Source: Chitinimonas sp. BJYL2 (GTDB lineage: Bacteria > Pseudomonadota > Gammaproteobacteria > Burkholderiales > Chitinimonadaceae). From it: 64,000 bases of DNA. How positions within the stretch are numbered: the first letter of the stretch is position 1; every line of letters begins with the position of its first letter. The stretch lies in assembly GCF_027257935.1 (NCBI RefSeq), contig NZ_JANZKW010000001.1, forward strand, positions 186,001-250,000, read 5' to 3'. Under the pieces are notes generated by a model, which was not told the DNA's origin, did not search any database, and worked only from the letters and a program-made list of their open reading frames with translations. Positions 24,061-33,430 of the stretch are shown piece after piece. The position numbers and the translations under genes were made by a program.

Positions 24061-24920
24061 TCCAGCGCATCAAAGCTCATTGCGCGCGCCATCGAAATCC
24101 CCCGGCCATTCGGGTCGTAGGCCCGTTCGGGGTCAAAGTTCAGATAGTGCTGCCAATCGAAACCGCTGCCCTCGTCCACGACTTCGACGGCCAGATTGGC
24201 ACCACTGCGCCGGGTTGTGACACGAACACGCTTGTTCACATAGGCGGGTTCGCGCTGCATCGCCTCGATCGTGTCGCGCCAACGGCCGGCCTGCATCAGC
24301 TGCTTTTTGTCGTTGTAACCCATGCCCAGATTGCCATGCTCGATGGCATTGACGATCAGCTCGGTCAGGCCCAGCGCCACCCTCTCGGGGTTACCGCTGA
24401 GCCGGCCGATCAGCGCAGCAAGGCGCTGAGCTTCATCCAGCGTGGCCAGCGAGAAATGCGCTTCGTCGAGCAACTGCAAGCCATCCAGCGGCTGCGCGGC
24501 AGCCTGTTTGACGGCCCGACGCGCGCGGTGCTGCGCCACCGCAGCAGCCACAATCGCCAGCAAGATATCCTGCTGGAACGGCTTGGTCAGGTAGTAATAG
24601 GCGCCCGCCTCCATGCCCTCGCGCACCGCGCCGGGCGAGCCTTCGGCGGTCTGCATGATCACCGGCAGGCTGGATAACTGCGGATGCGCCTTCATGCGCC
24701 GCAGCAGGCCCATGCCATCGAGACCCGGCATCAGGCGATCCAGCAGTACCGCATCAAAACGGTCGCCAGCCTTGGTCAGCCAGGTCCACGCGGCTTCGCC
24801 GTCCTCGGCCAGCTCCACGGCATAGCCGGCAGCACCGAGGTACTCGGACAGGATTTCCAGATTGAATGGCTCGTCGTCAACGAGCAGCAGCGTGGGTTGC
24901 ACGCCGGGCAAAGCTGCCAT
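23994..24920 (-). CDS. Response regulator fused to RsbW-like anti-sigma ATPase domain
   Basis: 308 residues. The receiver domain occupies about 8-125: LLLVDDEPFNLEIL, phospho-Asp in VLLDRLMPGLDG, and the late LTKPF lysine. After a helical linker, about 165-305 form a GHKL ATPase like RsbW (ELIVNAIEHGNLGMGY, VVDEGSGFDWQHY, NGRGISMARAM). Such proteins usually control a partner-switch or act as serine kinases on an anti-anti-sigma factor. No partner gene is adjacent. The 3' end overlaps comEC, so transcripts converge. Confidence 0.85.
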   Translation of the reverse strand: MAALPGVQPTLLLVDDEPFNLEILSEYLGAAGYAVELAEDGEAAWTWLTKAGDRFDAVLLDRLMPGLDGMGLLRRMKAHPQLSSLPVIMQTAEGSPGAVREGMEAGAYYYLTKPFQQDILLAIVAAAVAQHRARRAVKQAAAQPLDGLQLLDEAHFSLATLDEAQRLAALIGRLSGNPERVALGLTELIVNAIEHGNLGMGYNDKKQLMQAGRWRDTIEAMQREPAYVNKRVRVTTRRSGANLAVEVVDEGSGFDWQHYLNFDPERAYDPNGRGISMARAMSFDALDYFSPGNRVVATMRLAPSNTSQ

Positions 24921-24986
24921 CTCCCGCTCCCGGATTCTTGATCGTATGCAGGGATTGTAGACAGCCGGCAGCCAACCGGCTGGCGA

Positions 24987-25760
24987 CTAGGACTTCGATT
25001 GCAACTCGGCGTACAGCGCCGTGAACTCCTGGCTCAGTTTGTGGCGCGCATCCAGATGGATCATCGGCAGGCCGCGCTCATGCGACTCGCGGATCTTCAC
25101 CGAGCTGGAGAGCTTGCTGTCCAGCACCGGCAGTCCCTCGGCAATCAGCTCGCCCACCATGCGCACCGGCAGGCTGGCACGCGGCTGGAACTGGTTGACG
25201 ACAATGCCTTCAATCGCCAGATCACCGTTGTGATCAGCGCGAATTTCTTCCACGTTGTTCATGAGGCTGTACAGCGCTTGGCGCGAGAAGTCGTCGCAAT
25301 CGAACGGGATCAGGCAGCTATCGGCAGCGATCAGTGCCGATTGAGTGAAGAAGTTATAGGCCGGCGGGGTATCGAGAATGATCTCGTCATATTCCTTGGC
25401 CAGCTCGTTGAGCAGATCTCGCAGCTTGTAGATCTTGTGCCGCGATTCGAGCTTGGCCTGCAGCTCGCCGATCTCGGGGTGCGAGGGAATCAGGAACAGG
25501 TTGTCAAAGCGGGTCGGGTGGATGAAGGCATTGCCCGACTTGGAGAACAGGCTGAAATTCAGCGTCTGCTCAAAAAATTCGGCCAGCGTGGGGTCCACTT
25601 CCTTGGCCGCATCGCCAAGCAGATAGCGGCTCGAATTGCACTGCGGGTCCATGTCGATCAGCAGGGTCTTCTTGCCTGCGTGGGCCGCAATGGCGGCGAG
25701 GTTCACGGCGATAGTGGATTTGCCCACCCCACCCTTCTGATTGAAGATGACGCGCTTCAT
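24987..25760 (-). CDS. ParA/MinD-family ATPase (orphan)
   Basis: 257 residues. The deviant Walker A is at the very start (KRVIFNQKGGVGKSTIAVNLA), followed by LLIDMDPQCNSSRYLLG and the Walker B-like EIILDTPPAYNFFTQSAL. No DNA-binding extension is present and no ParB gene adjoins, so it is not the usual chromosome-partition pair. Homologues position other cargos or control conjugative or flagellar functions. The ATG at 25760 is chosen because family members start just before the Walker A; the upstream frame to 25955 has no support. Confidence 0.85.
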   Translation of the reverse strand: MKRVIFNQKGGVGKSTIAVNLAAIAAHAGKKTLLIDMDPQCNSSRYLLGDAAKEVDPTLAEFFEQTLNFSLFSKSGNAFIHPTRFDNLFLIPSHPEIGELQAKLESRHKIYKLRDLLNELAKEYDEIILDTPPAYNFFTQSALIAADSCLIPFDCDDFSRQALYSLMNNVEEIRADHNGDLAIEGIVVNQFQPRASLPVRMVGELIAEGLPVLDSKLSSSVKIRESHERGLPMIHLDARHKLSQEFTALYAELQSKS

Positions 25761-25906
25761 GCGGCTGCCCCGAAGTGATTGATTTGCTTGGATTCTATCA
25801 GCATGTTGCAGCACAGCATTGGTGCATGGGGACGCAGTGTCGCGGCGGACACGATTCAGTGTCGGATTTTGGTGCATGGCCATCATGCCCCTGTCGCGGG
25901 CAGGGT

Positions 25907-25935
25907 CTTGAAAACCGCCATGCAGGCCACATCTA
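25907..25935 (+). promoter_or_regulatory. Sigma-32 heat-shock promoter of htpG
   Basis: CTTGAAA (25907-25913), a 13-base spacer, and CCACATCTA (25927-25935) match the sigma-32 consensus CTTGAAA / CCCCATNTA with one mismatch in the -10 element. The expected start is near 25942, about 40 bases before the ATG. Confidence 0.8.
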
Positions 25936-25980
25936 GCGGCATGTCCCTTCTTCAACCCTGTTCATAGCAAGGTGAACCGC

Positions 25981-27870
25981 ATGAGCAAGCAAACCCTGGG
26001 CTTCCAAGCCGAAACCAAACAACTGCTGCAACTGATGATCCATTCCTTGTATTCCAACAAGGAAATCTTCCTGCGCGAACTGGTCAGCAATGCCAGCGAC
26101 GCCTGCGACAAGCTCAAATTCGAGTCGCTCAATAACGACAGCCTGTTCGAGGGCGATGGCAGCCTGCATATCGATGTCAGCTTCGATAAGGACGCACGCA
26201 CCGTCACCATCAGCGACAACGGCATCGGTATGACCCGTGACGAGGTGATCAACAATATCGGTACGATTGCCCGCTCCGGCACCAAGGCTTTCTTCGAGCA
26301 ACTGAGTGGTGATGCGAAGAAGGATGCCAACCTGATCGGCCAGTTCGGAGTCGGCTTTTACTCGGCCTTCATCGTGGCAGACCGCGTCAGCCTGACCACC
26401 CGCCGCGCCGGTGAAACCACCGCTACCCGCTGGGAAAGCGAAGGCGCTGGCGAGTACACGCTGGAAGACGTGGAAAAGGCCGGCCGCGGCACCGAGATCG
26501 TGCTGCATCTGAAGGAGGGTGAGGACGAGTTCCTGGATGACTGGCGCATCAAGTCCATCATCAAGAAGTACTCCGACCACATCACCCTGCCCATCCGCAT
26601 GAAAAAGGGCAACAGCTACGGCGAGAACGGCGAAGTCATCGTCTCGGACGAACTCGAAACCGTGAACAAGGCGAACGCCTTGTGGGCGCGCAGCAAGAAC
26701 GATATTTCGGAAGACGAATACAAGGCCTTCTACAAGCATGTGAGCCACGACTGGGAAGAGCCACTGGCCTGGAGCCATGCGCGTGTCGAAGGCCGGCAGG
26801 AATACACCGAGCTGCTCTACGTGCCCAAGCGTGCACCGTTTGATCTTTACGACCGTGAGCGCCGCCACGGCGTGAAGCTGTTCGTGCGCCGCGTGTTCAT
26901 CATGGAAGACGCCGAAAAACTGCTGCCGCAATACCTGCGTTTTGTGCGCGGCGTGATCGACAGCAACGACCTGCCGCTGAACGTGAGCCGTGAGATCCTC
27001 CAGCACAGCAAGGATATCGACGCGATCAAAGCCGGCTGCGTGAAGAAGGTACTGAGCCTGCTTGAGGACATCGCCGAGAACCGCAAGGACGACTACACCG
27101 TGTTCTGGGGCGAGTTCGGCAAGGTGCTCAAGGAAGGCGTGGGCGAAGACCACGCCAACAAGGATCGCATCGCCGGCCTGCTGCGCTTTGCGACCACGGC
27201 AGCGGATACCAGCGATCAGACTGTCTCGCTGGCCGACTACATCGCCCGCATGAAGGAAGGCCAGGACAAGATCTACTACGTGACAGCCGACTCGTTTGCT
27301 GCTGCCAAGAACAGCCCGCACCTCGAAATCTTCCGCAAGAAGGGTATCGAAGTGTTGCTGCTGAGCGACCGCGTGGATGAATGGTTTGTCTCCAGCCTCA
27401 CCGAGTTCGACGGCAAGCCGCTGGCCTCGGTCGCCAAGGGTGGCCTGGATCTCGGCGCGCTCGAAGACGAGGCCGAGAAGAAGGAACAGGAAGCCAAGGC
27501 CGATGCGTTCAAGGAACTGATCGACAAGGTACAGGCCAGCCTCGGTGACAAGGTCAAGGAAGTGCGCGTGACCCACCGCCTGACCGACAGCCCGGCTTGT
27601 CTGGTGGCTGACGAGCACGCCATGAGCGGCAATATGGAGCGCCTGCTGAAGTCGATTGGCCAGAATGTCGGTGGCAGCAAGCCGATTCTGGAAATCAACC
27701 CGGACCACGTGCTGGTGGGCAAGCTCAAGGCCGAAGTGGGCGGCGAGCGCTTTGACGACTGGAGCCACATCCTGTTCGACCAAGCCCTGCTGGCCGAAGG
27801 CGGCACGCTGGAGGATCCGGCGGGATTTGTTAAGCGTCTCAATACCCTGATGCTGGCAATCGCCGCTTAA
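25981..27870 (+). CDS. htpG: Molecular chaperone HtpG (Hsp90)
   Basis: A 629-residue cytoplasmic ATP-dependent chaperone. The GHKL ATP pocket is visible in [48 protein letters not shown] and [11 protein letters not shown]. The middle domain has [21 protein letters not shown]. The dimerisation domain ends in a conventional place. The ATG at 25981 (AAGG 8 bases ahead) is preferred to a GTG at 25972. It is heat-inducible by the sigma-32 promoter upstream and ended by a strong terminator. Confidence 0.97.
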   Translation: MSKQTLGFQAETKQLLQLMIHSLYSNKEIFLRELVSNASDACDKLKFESLNNDSLFEGDGSLHIDVSFDKDARTVTISDNGIGMTRDEVINNIGTIARSGTKAFFEQLSGDAKKDANLIGQFGVGFYSAFIVADRVSLTTRRAGETTATRWESEGAGEYTLEDVEKAGRGTEIVLHLKEGEDEFLDDWRIKSIIKKYSDHITLPIRMKKGNSYGENGEVIVSDELETVNKANALWARSKNDISEDEYKAFYKHVSHDWEEPLAWSHARVEGRQEYTELLYVPKRAPFDLYDRERRHGVKLFVRRVFIMEDAEKLLPQYLRFVRGVIDSNDLPLNVSREILQHSKDIDAIKAGCVKKVLSLLEDIAENRKDDYTVFWGEFGKVLKEGVGEDHANKDRIAGLLRFATTAADTSDQTVSLADYIARMKEGQDKIYYVTADSFAAAKNSPHLEIFRKKGIEVLLLSDRVDEWFVSSLTEFDGKPLASVAKGGLDLGALEDEAEKKEQEAKADAFKELIDKVQASLGDKVKEVRVTHRLTDSPACLVADEHAMSGNMERLLKSIGQNVGGSKPILEINPDHVLVGKLKAEVGGERFDDWSHILFDQALLAEGGTLEDPAGFVKRLNTLMLAIAA

Positions 27871-27894
27871 GTCCCGAACCGGACCGCATCCTGT

Positions 27895-27927
27895 AACGCC
27901 CGGCCAATTGGTCGGGCGTTTTGTTTT
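27895..27927 (+). terminator. Intrinsic terminator of htpG
   Basis: Stem AACGCCCG/CGGGCGTT with the palindromic centre CCAATTGG, followed by TTTTGTTTT, 25 bases after the htpG stop. Confidence 0.85.
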
Positions 27928-28101
27928 CCGGTTTCATCGCGAGGTGAAGCCAACCGGGCAGCGTATGCACCTCACGTCGCATGCGTTTGGGTTTTGCTGT
28001 CGGCTTACTATGCTGAATGGCTGGTCCTGGCCGCTGTCTTGTGCTGTCGTGGCATAGGCACTCCGGGCGCTCTACCCCCACCCCTTGCAGAGAACCTGAT
28101 C

Positions 28102-28839
28102 GTGTTGCGATGCCTTCCCTTGCTGTGCTTGCTGCTTGCCACCTTCAGCCAGGCCAAGGAGATCGAAGTCTACGCATCCGAGCAGGCGAGTTATCAGTAC
28201 CAAGGGGCCGATGGCGAAGCATCCGGCTTCGTGGCAGAGCTGGTGCGTCTGGTGCTCAAGGAAGCCGGTGTCAAAAGCCGTATCCAGATCATGCCTTGGC
28301 CACGCGTGCAGGCCACCAAGCGCAACCGGCCGAACACCCTGTTCTTTACCGTGTACCGGAACAAAATGACCGAGGGCCAATACCGTTGGGTGGGCAAGGT
28401 CGTGAAGTACAAGATTCACGCCTATCGCCTCAAGTCGCGCAAGCACATCTCGGTCAGCAAGCCGGAGGACTTTGCCCGCTACTCGGTAGGCGTGCTGCGC
28501 GATGGTGGTCGCTGGCGCTACCTGATCGACCATGGCTTGCAGATGAGTGTGGACATCGCCCCGAATGATGAGGTGAACATCCGCAAGTTCTTCGGTGGGC
28601 GTATCGATATCCTGCTGGAGGACCCGATCATGCTGAAACACACGGCCAAGCGGCTGGGTCTGGATTTCCATCAGGCCGAAAAGATTTATGAAATCCCCGA
28701 GCTGGCCGGGGAAGGCTATCTGGCATTCAGCCTGACCACGCCCGATAGCGTGGTGCAGCAGTTTACCCAGGCACTGGCCAAGGCCAAGGCCAACCCGGGT
28801 TATCGCTCGTTGATGAAGTTCTACGACATCAGTGAATAG
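28102..28839 (+). CDS. Orphan periplasmic amino-acid-type solute-binding protein (SBP family 3)
   Basis: About 245 residues. A GTG start at 28102 gives a tidy signal peptide (LRCLPLLCLLLATFSQA); longer frames do not. The mature part follows the PAAT binding-protein fold: IEVYASEQASYQYQGADGEASGFVAELVRLVL, IMPWPRVQATKRNRPNTLFF, and a second lobe VGVLRDGGRWRYL. No permease or ATPase is nearby, and related orphans in betaproteobacteria may serve as sensors or unlinked receptors. The ligand is unknown. Confidence 0.8.
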   Translation: MLRCLPLLCLLLATFSQAKEIEVYASEQASYQYQGADGEASGFVAELVRLVLKEAGVKSRIQIMPWPRVQATKRNRPNTLFFTVYRNKMTEGQYRWVGKVVKYKIHAYRLKSRKHISVSKPEDFARYSVGVLRDGGRWRYLIDHGLQMSVDIAPNDEVNIRKFFGGRIDILLEDPIMLKHTAKRLGLDFHQAEKIYEIPELAGEGYLAFSLTTPDSVVQQFTQALAKAKANPGYRSLMKFYDISE

Positions 28840-28868
28840 ACATCAGTGAGTAGCCCAGTGCCTTATCC

Positions 28869-31664
28869 ATGCCCCACGGCAACCACATCATGAAATATAT
28901 GATGTACAAAAACAGCCAGTCGGCTCGTCGGCAGCAGCCCATCCGGTTTGCGCTTCGCTCGGCTTCGCTGGGCATGACCATTGGGACCTTGCTGTCCGGG
29001 GCAGGCGTGTGCGCGCAGGCTGCCGAGCCGATCCGCCCGCAGCTCGCAGCCAGCGATCTGGTCGAAATCACCGGCAGTCGCCTCCGGCTCAAGCAGGATC
29101 AGCTATCCGGTATCGGCCCGGTCACGGTGATAGACCGCGATGCCATCCAGCGTAGCGGTGCCACCACGGTAGAAGGCTTGCTGCAGCGGCTGTCGGCGTC
29201 GGCCGGCTTTGCAGGCAACCAGAACAACAGCTACTGGGTACGCAATGGTTATGGCACTGCGCAGGTGAATCTGCGCGGCCTGGGTATCAACCGGACCCTG
29301 GTGCTGCTCAATGGCCGCCGGGTAGTCAACGGGGGAACCGGCGCCAATAGCTCGGTGGATCTGAACAGCATTCCGCTGGCACTGATCGAACGCATCGACG
29401 TGCTCAAGGATGGGGCGTCGGCTCTCTATGGCGCCGACGCGGTGGCCGGCGTTGTCAACATCATCACCCGGCAAAGCCGTCCAGGCACGGAGTTGATGGT
29501 CCGTTATGGGGAATCCGTCCGGGGGGATGGTGAAGATGCCGCGGCATCTCTGAGCTGGGGCATGCGTGACGAGCGCGCGTCCCTGATCGCCACGCTAGCT
29601 TATAGCGAGAACCGCGCAGTGAATCTGGGTTCGCGCGCCGCCTGCCCGCTGGCCGAGTCTGGCGGCAAGCTGGTGTGCTCGGGTCATTCGGCCACCATTG
29701 GTGGGCGCGCCCACTATGTCAGCGGCCCGGAGACCGGCAAGTTCATCAATTTCCGCCAATCACTCGACACCGACCCCGCTTTCTTCGAGCCTTATGTCAA
29801 TGCGCGTCACGGCTACAACACCAATCCCTCACTGAATGCCGTGAACCCCAGCCAGCGAACCAGCCTGGGCGTGCTCGGCACGCGCCAGCTCAGCGACCAG
29901 GCCACCCTGTTCGGCGAGCTGCTGTATACCCAGCGGCAATCGTCGCAGCTGGCCACACCGGGCATACTGGGCCTTAATCGCAGCATCCGCCTCGGGGCCA
30001 GCCATCCCAGTAATCCCGTGGGCTATGATCTGGTACTGGACAGACGCCGCCTTGCCGAGGCCGGTCCGCGCACTTTCTTTCAGGAAACCGATACCTGGCG
30101 TGCGGTGCTGGGCCTGCGCGGACAGATCAACGACAACTGGGACTGGACGCTCGCGGCAAACTGGGGCCGCAATACCGGTATCGACGGGTCGACCAATGTC
30201 GCGAATCTGGATCGGGTCGACGCCACGCTCGATACCCGCCGATGCGCAAACACCGCCAACGCCGCCATCCCCTGTGCCAACTATCTGGGTTACGGCAATG
30301 TCACGCCCGCGGTGCTGGACTACATCCTGACGCAGGTGACCGATACGGGTGGCAATGCCCAGAAAAGCATGGCCGCCCATGTACGCGGGCAGATCTATCC
30401 GTTGGCGGCGGGCATGGTGGGCTTGGCTTCAGGCATTGAAATCCGCCGTGAAAGCGGCTGGCGCACCCCTGATCCACTTACGGCCCGCGGCATTGCCAAC
30501 ACCAATGTCCAGCAGGCGGTCGATGGCAGCTACACCGCCCGTGAGCTGTATGGCGAGTTGTCGATCCCCTTGCTGGCAGACCAGCCCATGGTGCAATCCC
30601 TGCACCTGCACACCGCCGCACGGTACTCGGACTACACGACATTTGGCAGCAAGCACACCCGCAAGCTCGGGCTGGATTGGCGGCTCAACCCCGCCCTGAA
30701 GGTGCGCCTCAACACCTCTACCGCGTTCCGGATTCCCAGCATTCCCGAACTGTTCGGCGGGATTTCATCCGCCAACCTGACCACTACCGACCCCTGCAGC
30801 GGCTGGAGCAAGCTGCCTGACAGCTCGGTCATCAGCCAGAACTGCCGCAGCAGCGGGGTGCCCGCAGGGTTCACCCAGCTTGGCAACACCCTGCTCACGA
30901 CCGGCGGCGCCAACCCCGACCTGAAGCCGGAGCATGCCGATACCCTGACCGCAGGCTTGGTATGGACACCCTCCCCCATGCTGACCCTGAGCGCCGACTA
31001 CTACAGGATCAAGGTTGCCAACGCGACTCAGGCCCTGGGCGGCTCTACCCGGCTGGCGGTGTGCTACAACACGCCCGGACTGAACCATGTGTTCTGCAGC
31101 CCAACCAGTTTCAGGCGGGATACAACGACCGGCGAGATCAACTTCCTCTCGGCGCAGCCAGCCAATGTCGCCAGCGAGGATCTCGCGGGGGTGGATCTGG
31201 GCCTGCTCTATCACTTCAAGCTGGGCAGACTTCCCTTCTCCCTCAATGTGGACGCGTCACGGCTGCAACGCTATGACATCACCCCCTTCCCCGGCGCTGC
31301 GACCCTGCACTATGGCGGCAAGCTGCCCAGCGGACGGGGCAGCTATACCCATAACCGGGCCATGGCCACACTGGGCATGACGGCGGGGGTCTGGTCCGGC
31401 GCTTACAGCATGCAGTACATCGGCTCCGCGCAGGATCCCGATGCGCCCGCAGGCAGTCTGGGCAGCCGGATACCGGCCTTGCACTACCATAACCTGCAAG
31501 TCCGGTATGCCCCGTCCAGACACTGGGATGTGGCGGCCGGCATCGATAACCTGTTCGACAAGGCAGCACCCTTTGTACGGAACTGGACCGACGGTAATAC
31601 CGACACCATGACCTACGATCTGCAGGGAAGACGCTGGCATCTGCGCGCAAGCTATCGCTGGTAG
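28869..31664 (+). CDS. TonB-dependent outer-membrane receptor
   Basis: 931 residues. After an extended signal peptide (LGMTIGTLLSGAGVCAQA) the plug domain has VEITGSRLR, GPVTVIDRDAIQRSGATTVEGLLQRL, VNLRGLGINRTLVLLNGRRVV and RIDVLKDGASALYGADAVAGVVNIITR. The long remainder is a 22-strand barrel with late NPDLKPEHADTLTAGLVW and a terminal aromatic. It belongs to the large family that imports siderophores, cobalamin or oligosaccharides; the substrate cannot be read. An internal ATG at 28890 is an alternative start. It is followed by another outer-membrane gene. Confidence 0.92.
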   Translation: MPHGNHIMKYMMYKNSQSARRQQPIRFALRSASLGMTIGTLLSGAGVCAQAAEPIRPQLAASDLVEITGSRLRLKQDQLSGIGPVTVIDRDAIQRSGATTVEGLLQRLSASAGFAGNQNNSYWVRNGYGTAQVNLRGLGINRTLVLLNGRRVVNGGTGANSSVDLNSIPLALIERIDVLKDGASALYGADAVAGVVNIITRQSRPGTELMVRYGESVRGDGEDAAASLSWGMRDERASLIATLAYSENRAVNLGSRAACPLAESGGKLVCSGHSATIGGRAHYVSGPETGKFINFRQSLDTDPAFFEPYVNARHGYNTNPSLNAVNPSQRTSLGVLGTRQLSDQATLFGELLYTQRQSSQLATPGILGLNRSIRLGASHPSNPVGYDLVLDRRRLAEAGPRTFFQETDTWRAVLGLRGQINDNWDWTLAANWGRNTGIDGSTNVANLDRVDATLDTRRCANTANAAIPCANYLGYGNVTPAVLDYILTQVTDTGGNAQKSMAAHVRGQIYPLAAGMVGLASGIEIRRESGWRTPDPLTARGIANTNVQQAVDGSYTARELYGELSIPLLADQPMVQSLHLHTAARYSDYTTFGSKHTRKLGLDWRLNPALKVRLNTSTAFRIPSIPELFGGISSANLTTTDPCSGWSKLPDSSVISQNCRSSGVPAGFTQLGNTLLTTGGANPDLKPEHADTLTAGLVWTPSPMLTLSADYYRIKVANATQALGGSTRLAVCYNTPGLNHVFCSPTSFRRDTTTGEINFLSAQPANVASEDLAGVDLGLLYHFKLGRLPFSLNVDASRLQRYDITPFPGAATLHYGGKLPSGRGSYTHNRAMATLGMTAGVWSGAYSMQYIGSAQDPDAPAGSLGSRIPALHYHNLQVRYAPSRHWDVAAGIDNLFDKAAPFVRNWTDGNTDTMTYDLQGRRWHLRASYRW

Positions 31665-31798
31665 GTGGTGCAAGGCTGGCGATCCGGACCGGATACTCGC
31701 TACACTCTGCCCCGAGCGCCCGGCATATGGCCGGCTGCGTGATTGCCCCTTGCATGATGGCGTGGCCCACAAGCGCGCCCGCTTTTGGAGAGAAGCCG

Positions 31799-32350
31799 AT
31801 GAAAGCCGCCCTGCTGCTTGCCTTGTTTGCCGCCACCCTGCCCGCTTACGCAGCCAAGCCGGTCGAAAGTCTGGCATTTATCCGGCTGGATGGTGGCCAG
31901 AGCAAGTTCAACCAGGTATCCAGCGATACCTGGATGGCTTCGCTGGGCTACAACGTCAATCGCCATCTTGCAGTCGAAACGGCCTACCGCAAGCTGGCGC
32001 GCGTCACCGGCGCCACCGTGACCGATAGTGCCAGCGGCCAGGCTATTAGCGATGCCCGTGTCGACCTGACCGCGCTGCAACTCAACTTGCTGGCCAGCCT
32101 GCCGGTGACCGAGCAGTTCTCCCTCCACGCACTAGTCGGCTGGACGCGCAATCAGCTTGAGCTGTCCCGCCCCGGCGCTGTCATCCAGGTGCCGAATCAT
32201 CAGTCTGGCGCCGTAGTCGGTGCGGGCCTGCGCTGGAAGCTGGAGAACGGCGTCTCGATCTATGCCGAACATACTGTCTTTCCCTCGGTGGACGAAGTCG
32301 GGATCGACAAGGTCAAGGTGACGTCGCTGGGTCTGGGCTTCGGGTTCTGA
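31799..32350 (+). CDS. Small outer-membrane beta-barrel protein (OmpA/OmpX-like)
   Basis: 183 residues with a signal peptide (MKAALLLALFAATLPAYA). The mature part alternates polar and hydrophobic residues in about eight strands, each near 10 residues (WMASLGYNVNRHLAVETAYRKL, VDLTALQLNLLASLPVTEQFSLHALVGW), and ends VTSLGLGFGF, the terminal-Phe signature of outer-membrane barrels. The ATG at 31799 is preceded by GGAG; a longer frame from 31727 would disrupt the signal peptide. The function is structural or unknown. Confidence 0.85.
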   Translation: MKAALLLALFAATLPAYAAKPVESLAFIRLDGGQSKFNQVSSDTWMASLGYNVNRHLAVETAYRKLARVTGATVTDSASGQAISDARVDLTALQLNLLASLPVTEQFSLHALVGWTRNQLELSRPGAVIQVPNHQSGAVVGAGLRWKLENGVSIYAEHTVFPSVDEVGIDKVKVTSLGLGFGF

Positions 32351-32370
32351 GTCCGGCAGCCACACGCGCC

Positions 32371-32736
32371 ATGGCTGCCATCCAACCTGGCTGGCTGATC
32401 GCCCTGCTGGTCTTGATCAGCCCTGTCACACTCGCTGCGCCACGCTGCCCGATCAGCGCTACCCAGCTGACCGGCAGCTGGCAGCATGTGGACGGCCCCG
32501 GCCATTATGAAGAAATGGCTTTCGAGGTTGAGGGCGGTACCCGGCCGTTCCGCACCTGGCTACATGCCCGACCCGAAATCGTTGATGCCAGCTGGCAACT
32601 TGCCGCCTGCAAACTGACCCTGAGCGGCGGCAGCCTCGCCTCTCCGGAGACTTACGATATCCTGCGGCTGCGCGGCAAGGTGCTCACCCTGCGTGCCGCC
32701 GGTACGCGTGCCCTCATACGCTATCGCAAACTATAA
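32371..32736 (+). CDS. Small exported protein of unknown function
   Basis: 121 residues with a signal peptide (WLIALLVLISPVTLAA). The mature part (about 98 residues) contains two cysteines likely to pair (PRCPISATQLTGSWQHV and AACKLTLSGG), and a beta-rich pattern like small lipocalin-type or META-type periplasmic proteins (ITGSW-like start). The family is not identified. It lies 20 bases after the barrel gene and may share its message. Confidence 0.7.
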   Translation: MAAIQPGWLIALLVLISPVTLAAPRCPISATQLTGSWQHVDGPGHYEEMAFEVEGGTRPFRTWLHARPEIVDASWQLAACKLTLSGGSLASPETYDILRLRGKVLTLRAAGTRALIRYRKL

Positions 32737-32748
32737 GACACCACCTTC

Positions 32749-32766
32749 GATAGCAATTTAGCTATC
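32749..32766. promoter_or_regulatory. Palindrome upstream of ahpC, possible OxyR-type operator
   Basis: GATAGC-AATTTA-GCTATC, a perfect 6-base palindrome 95 bases before ahpC, resembles one ATAG...CTAT half of OxyR sites (here with 8 rather than 7 bases between). A/T-rich DNA that can hold the promoter follows. Assignment to OxyR is inference. Confidence 0.4.
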
Positions 32767-32860
32767 ACGACATAATAAACAATCAATTTGAGCAATTGTT
32801 GGCCGCTCACTAAGATGCACTCCGTCAAGCAGCACCCTCAACACCAACGGAGAAAATCCC

Positions 32861-33430
32861 ATGAGCGTTTCCCTGATCAACACCGATATCAAGCCCTTCA
32901 AGGCCACCGCTTTCCACCAAGGCAAGTTCGTTGAAGTCAGCGACGCCAGCGTCAAGGGCAAGTGGTCGGTGTTCTTCTTCTACCCGGCCGACTTCACCTT
33001 CGTGTGCCCGACCGAGCTGGGTGATCTGGCCGACCATTACGCCACCTTCCGTGATCTGGGCGTGGAAATCTACGGCGTGTCGACCGACACCCACTTCACC
33101 CACAAGGCCTGGCACGACACCTCGGAAACCATCGGCAAGATCCAGTACCCGCTGATCGGCGATCCCACCGGCACCCTGACCCGCAACTTCGGCGTGATGA
33201 TCGAAGAAGCCGGTCTGGCCGAGCGTGGCACCTTCGTGGTGGACCCACAGGGCAAGATCCAGATCATCGAAATCAACGCCGGTGGCATTGGCCGTAACGC
33301 CGAAGAACTGCTGCGCAAGGTCAAGGCTGCCCAGTACGTAGCCAGCCACCCAGGTGAAGTGTGCCCGGCCAAGTGGCAGGAAGGCGCTTCCACGCTGGCA
33401 CCGTCGCTCGACCTCGTCGGCAAGATCTAA
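32861..33430 (+). CDS. ahpC: Alkyl hydroperoxide reductase subunit C (peroxiredoxin)
   Basis: A 189-residue 2-Cys peroxiredoxin that reduces hydrogen and organic peroxides. The peroxidatic cysteine is in [19 protein letters not shown] (about 47), the resolving one in GEVCPAKW (about 165), with [14 protein letters not shown] between. Length matches E. coli AhpC (187). A GGAG site precedes the ATG. ahpF follows after a repeat-containing gap; together they form the NADH-driven peroxidase pair. Confidence 0.97.
   Translation: MSVSLINTDIKPFKATAFHQGKFVEVSDASVKGKWSVFFFYPADFTFVCPTELGDLADHYATFRDLGVEIYGVSTDTHFTHKAWHDTSETIGKIQYPLIGDPTGTLTRNFGVMIEEAGLAERGTFVVDPQGKIQIIEINAGGIGRNAEELLRKVKAAQYVASHPGEVCPAKWQEGASTLAPSLDLVGKI

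Noticed and set aside
25933-27783. 616-codon minus-strand open frame across htpG
   Set aside because: Caused by GC-rich third positions opposite htpG; the His/Ala-rich product resembles no protein.
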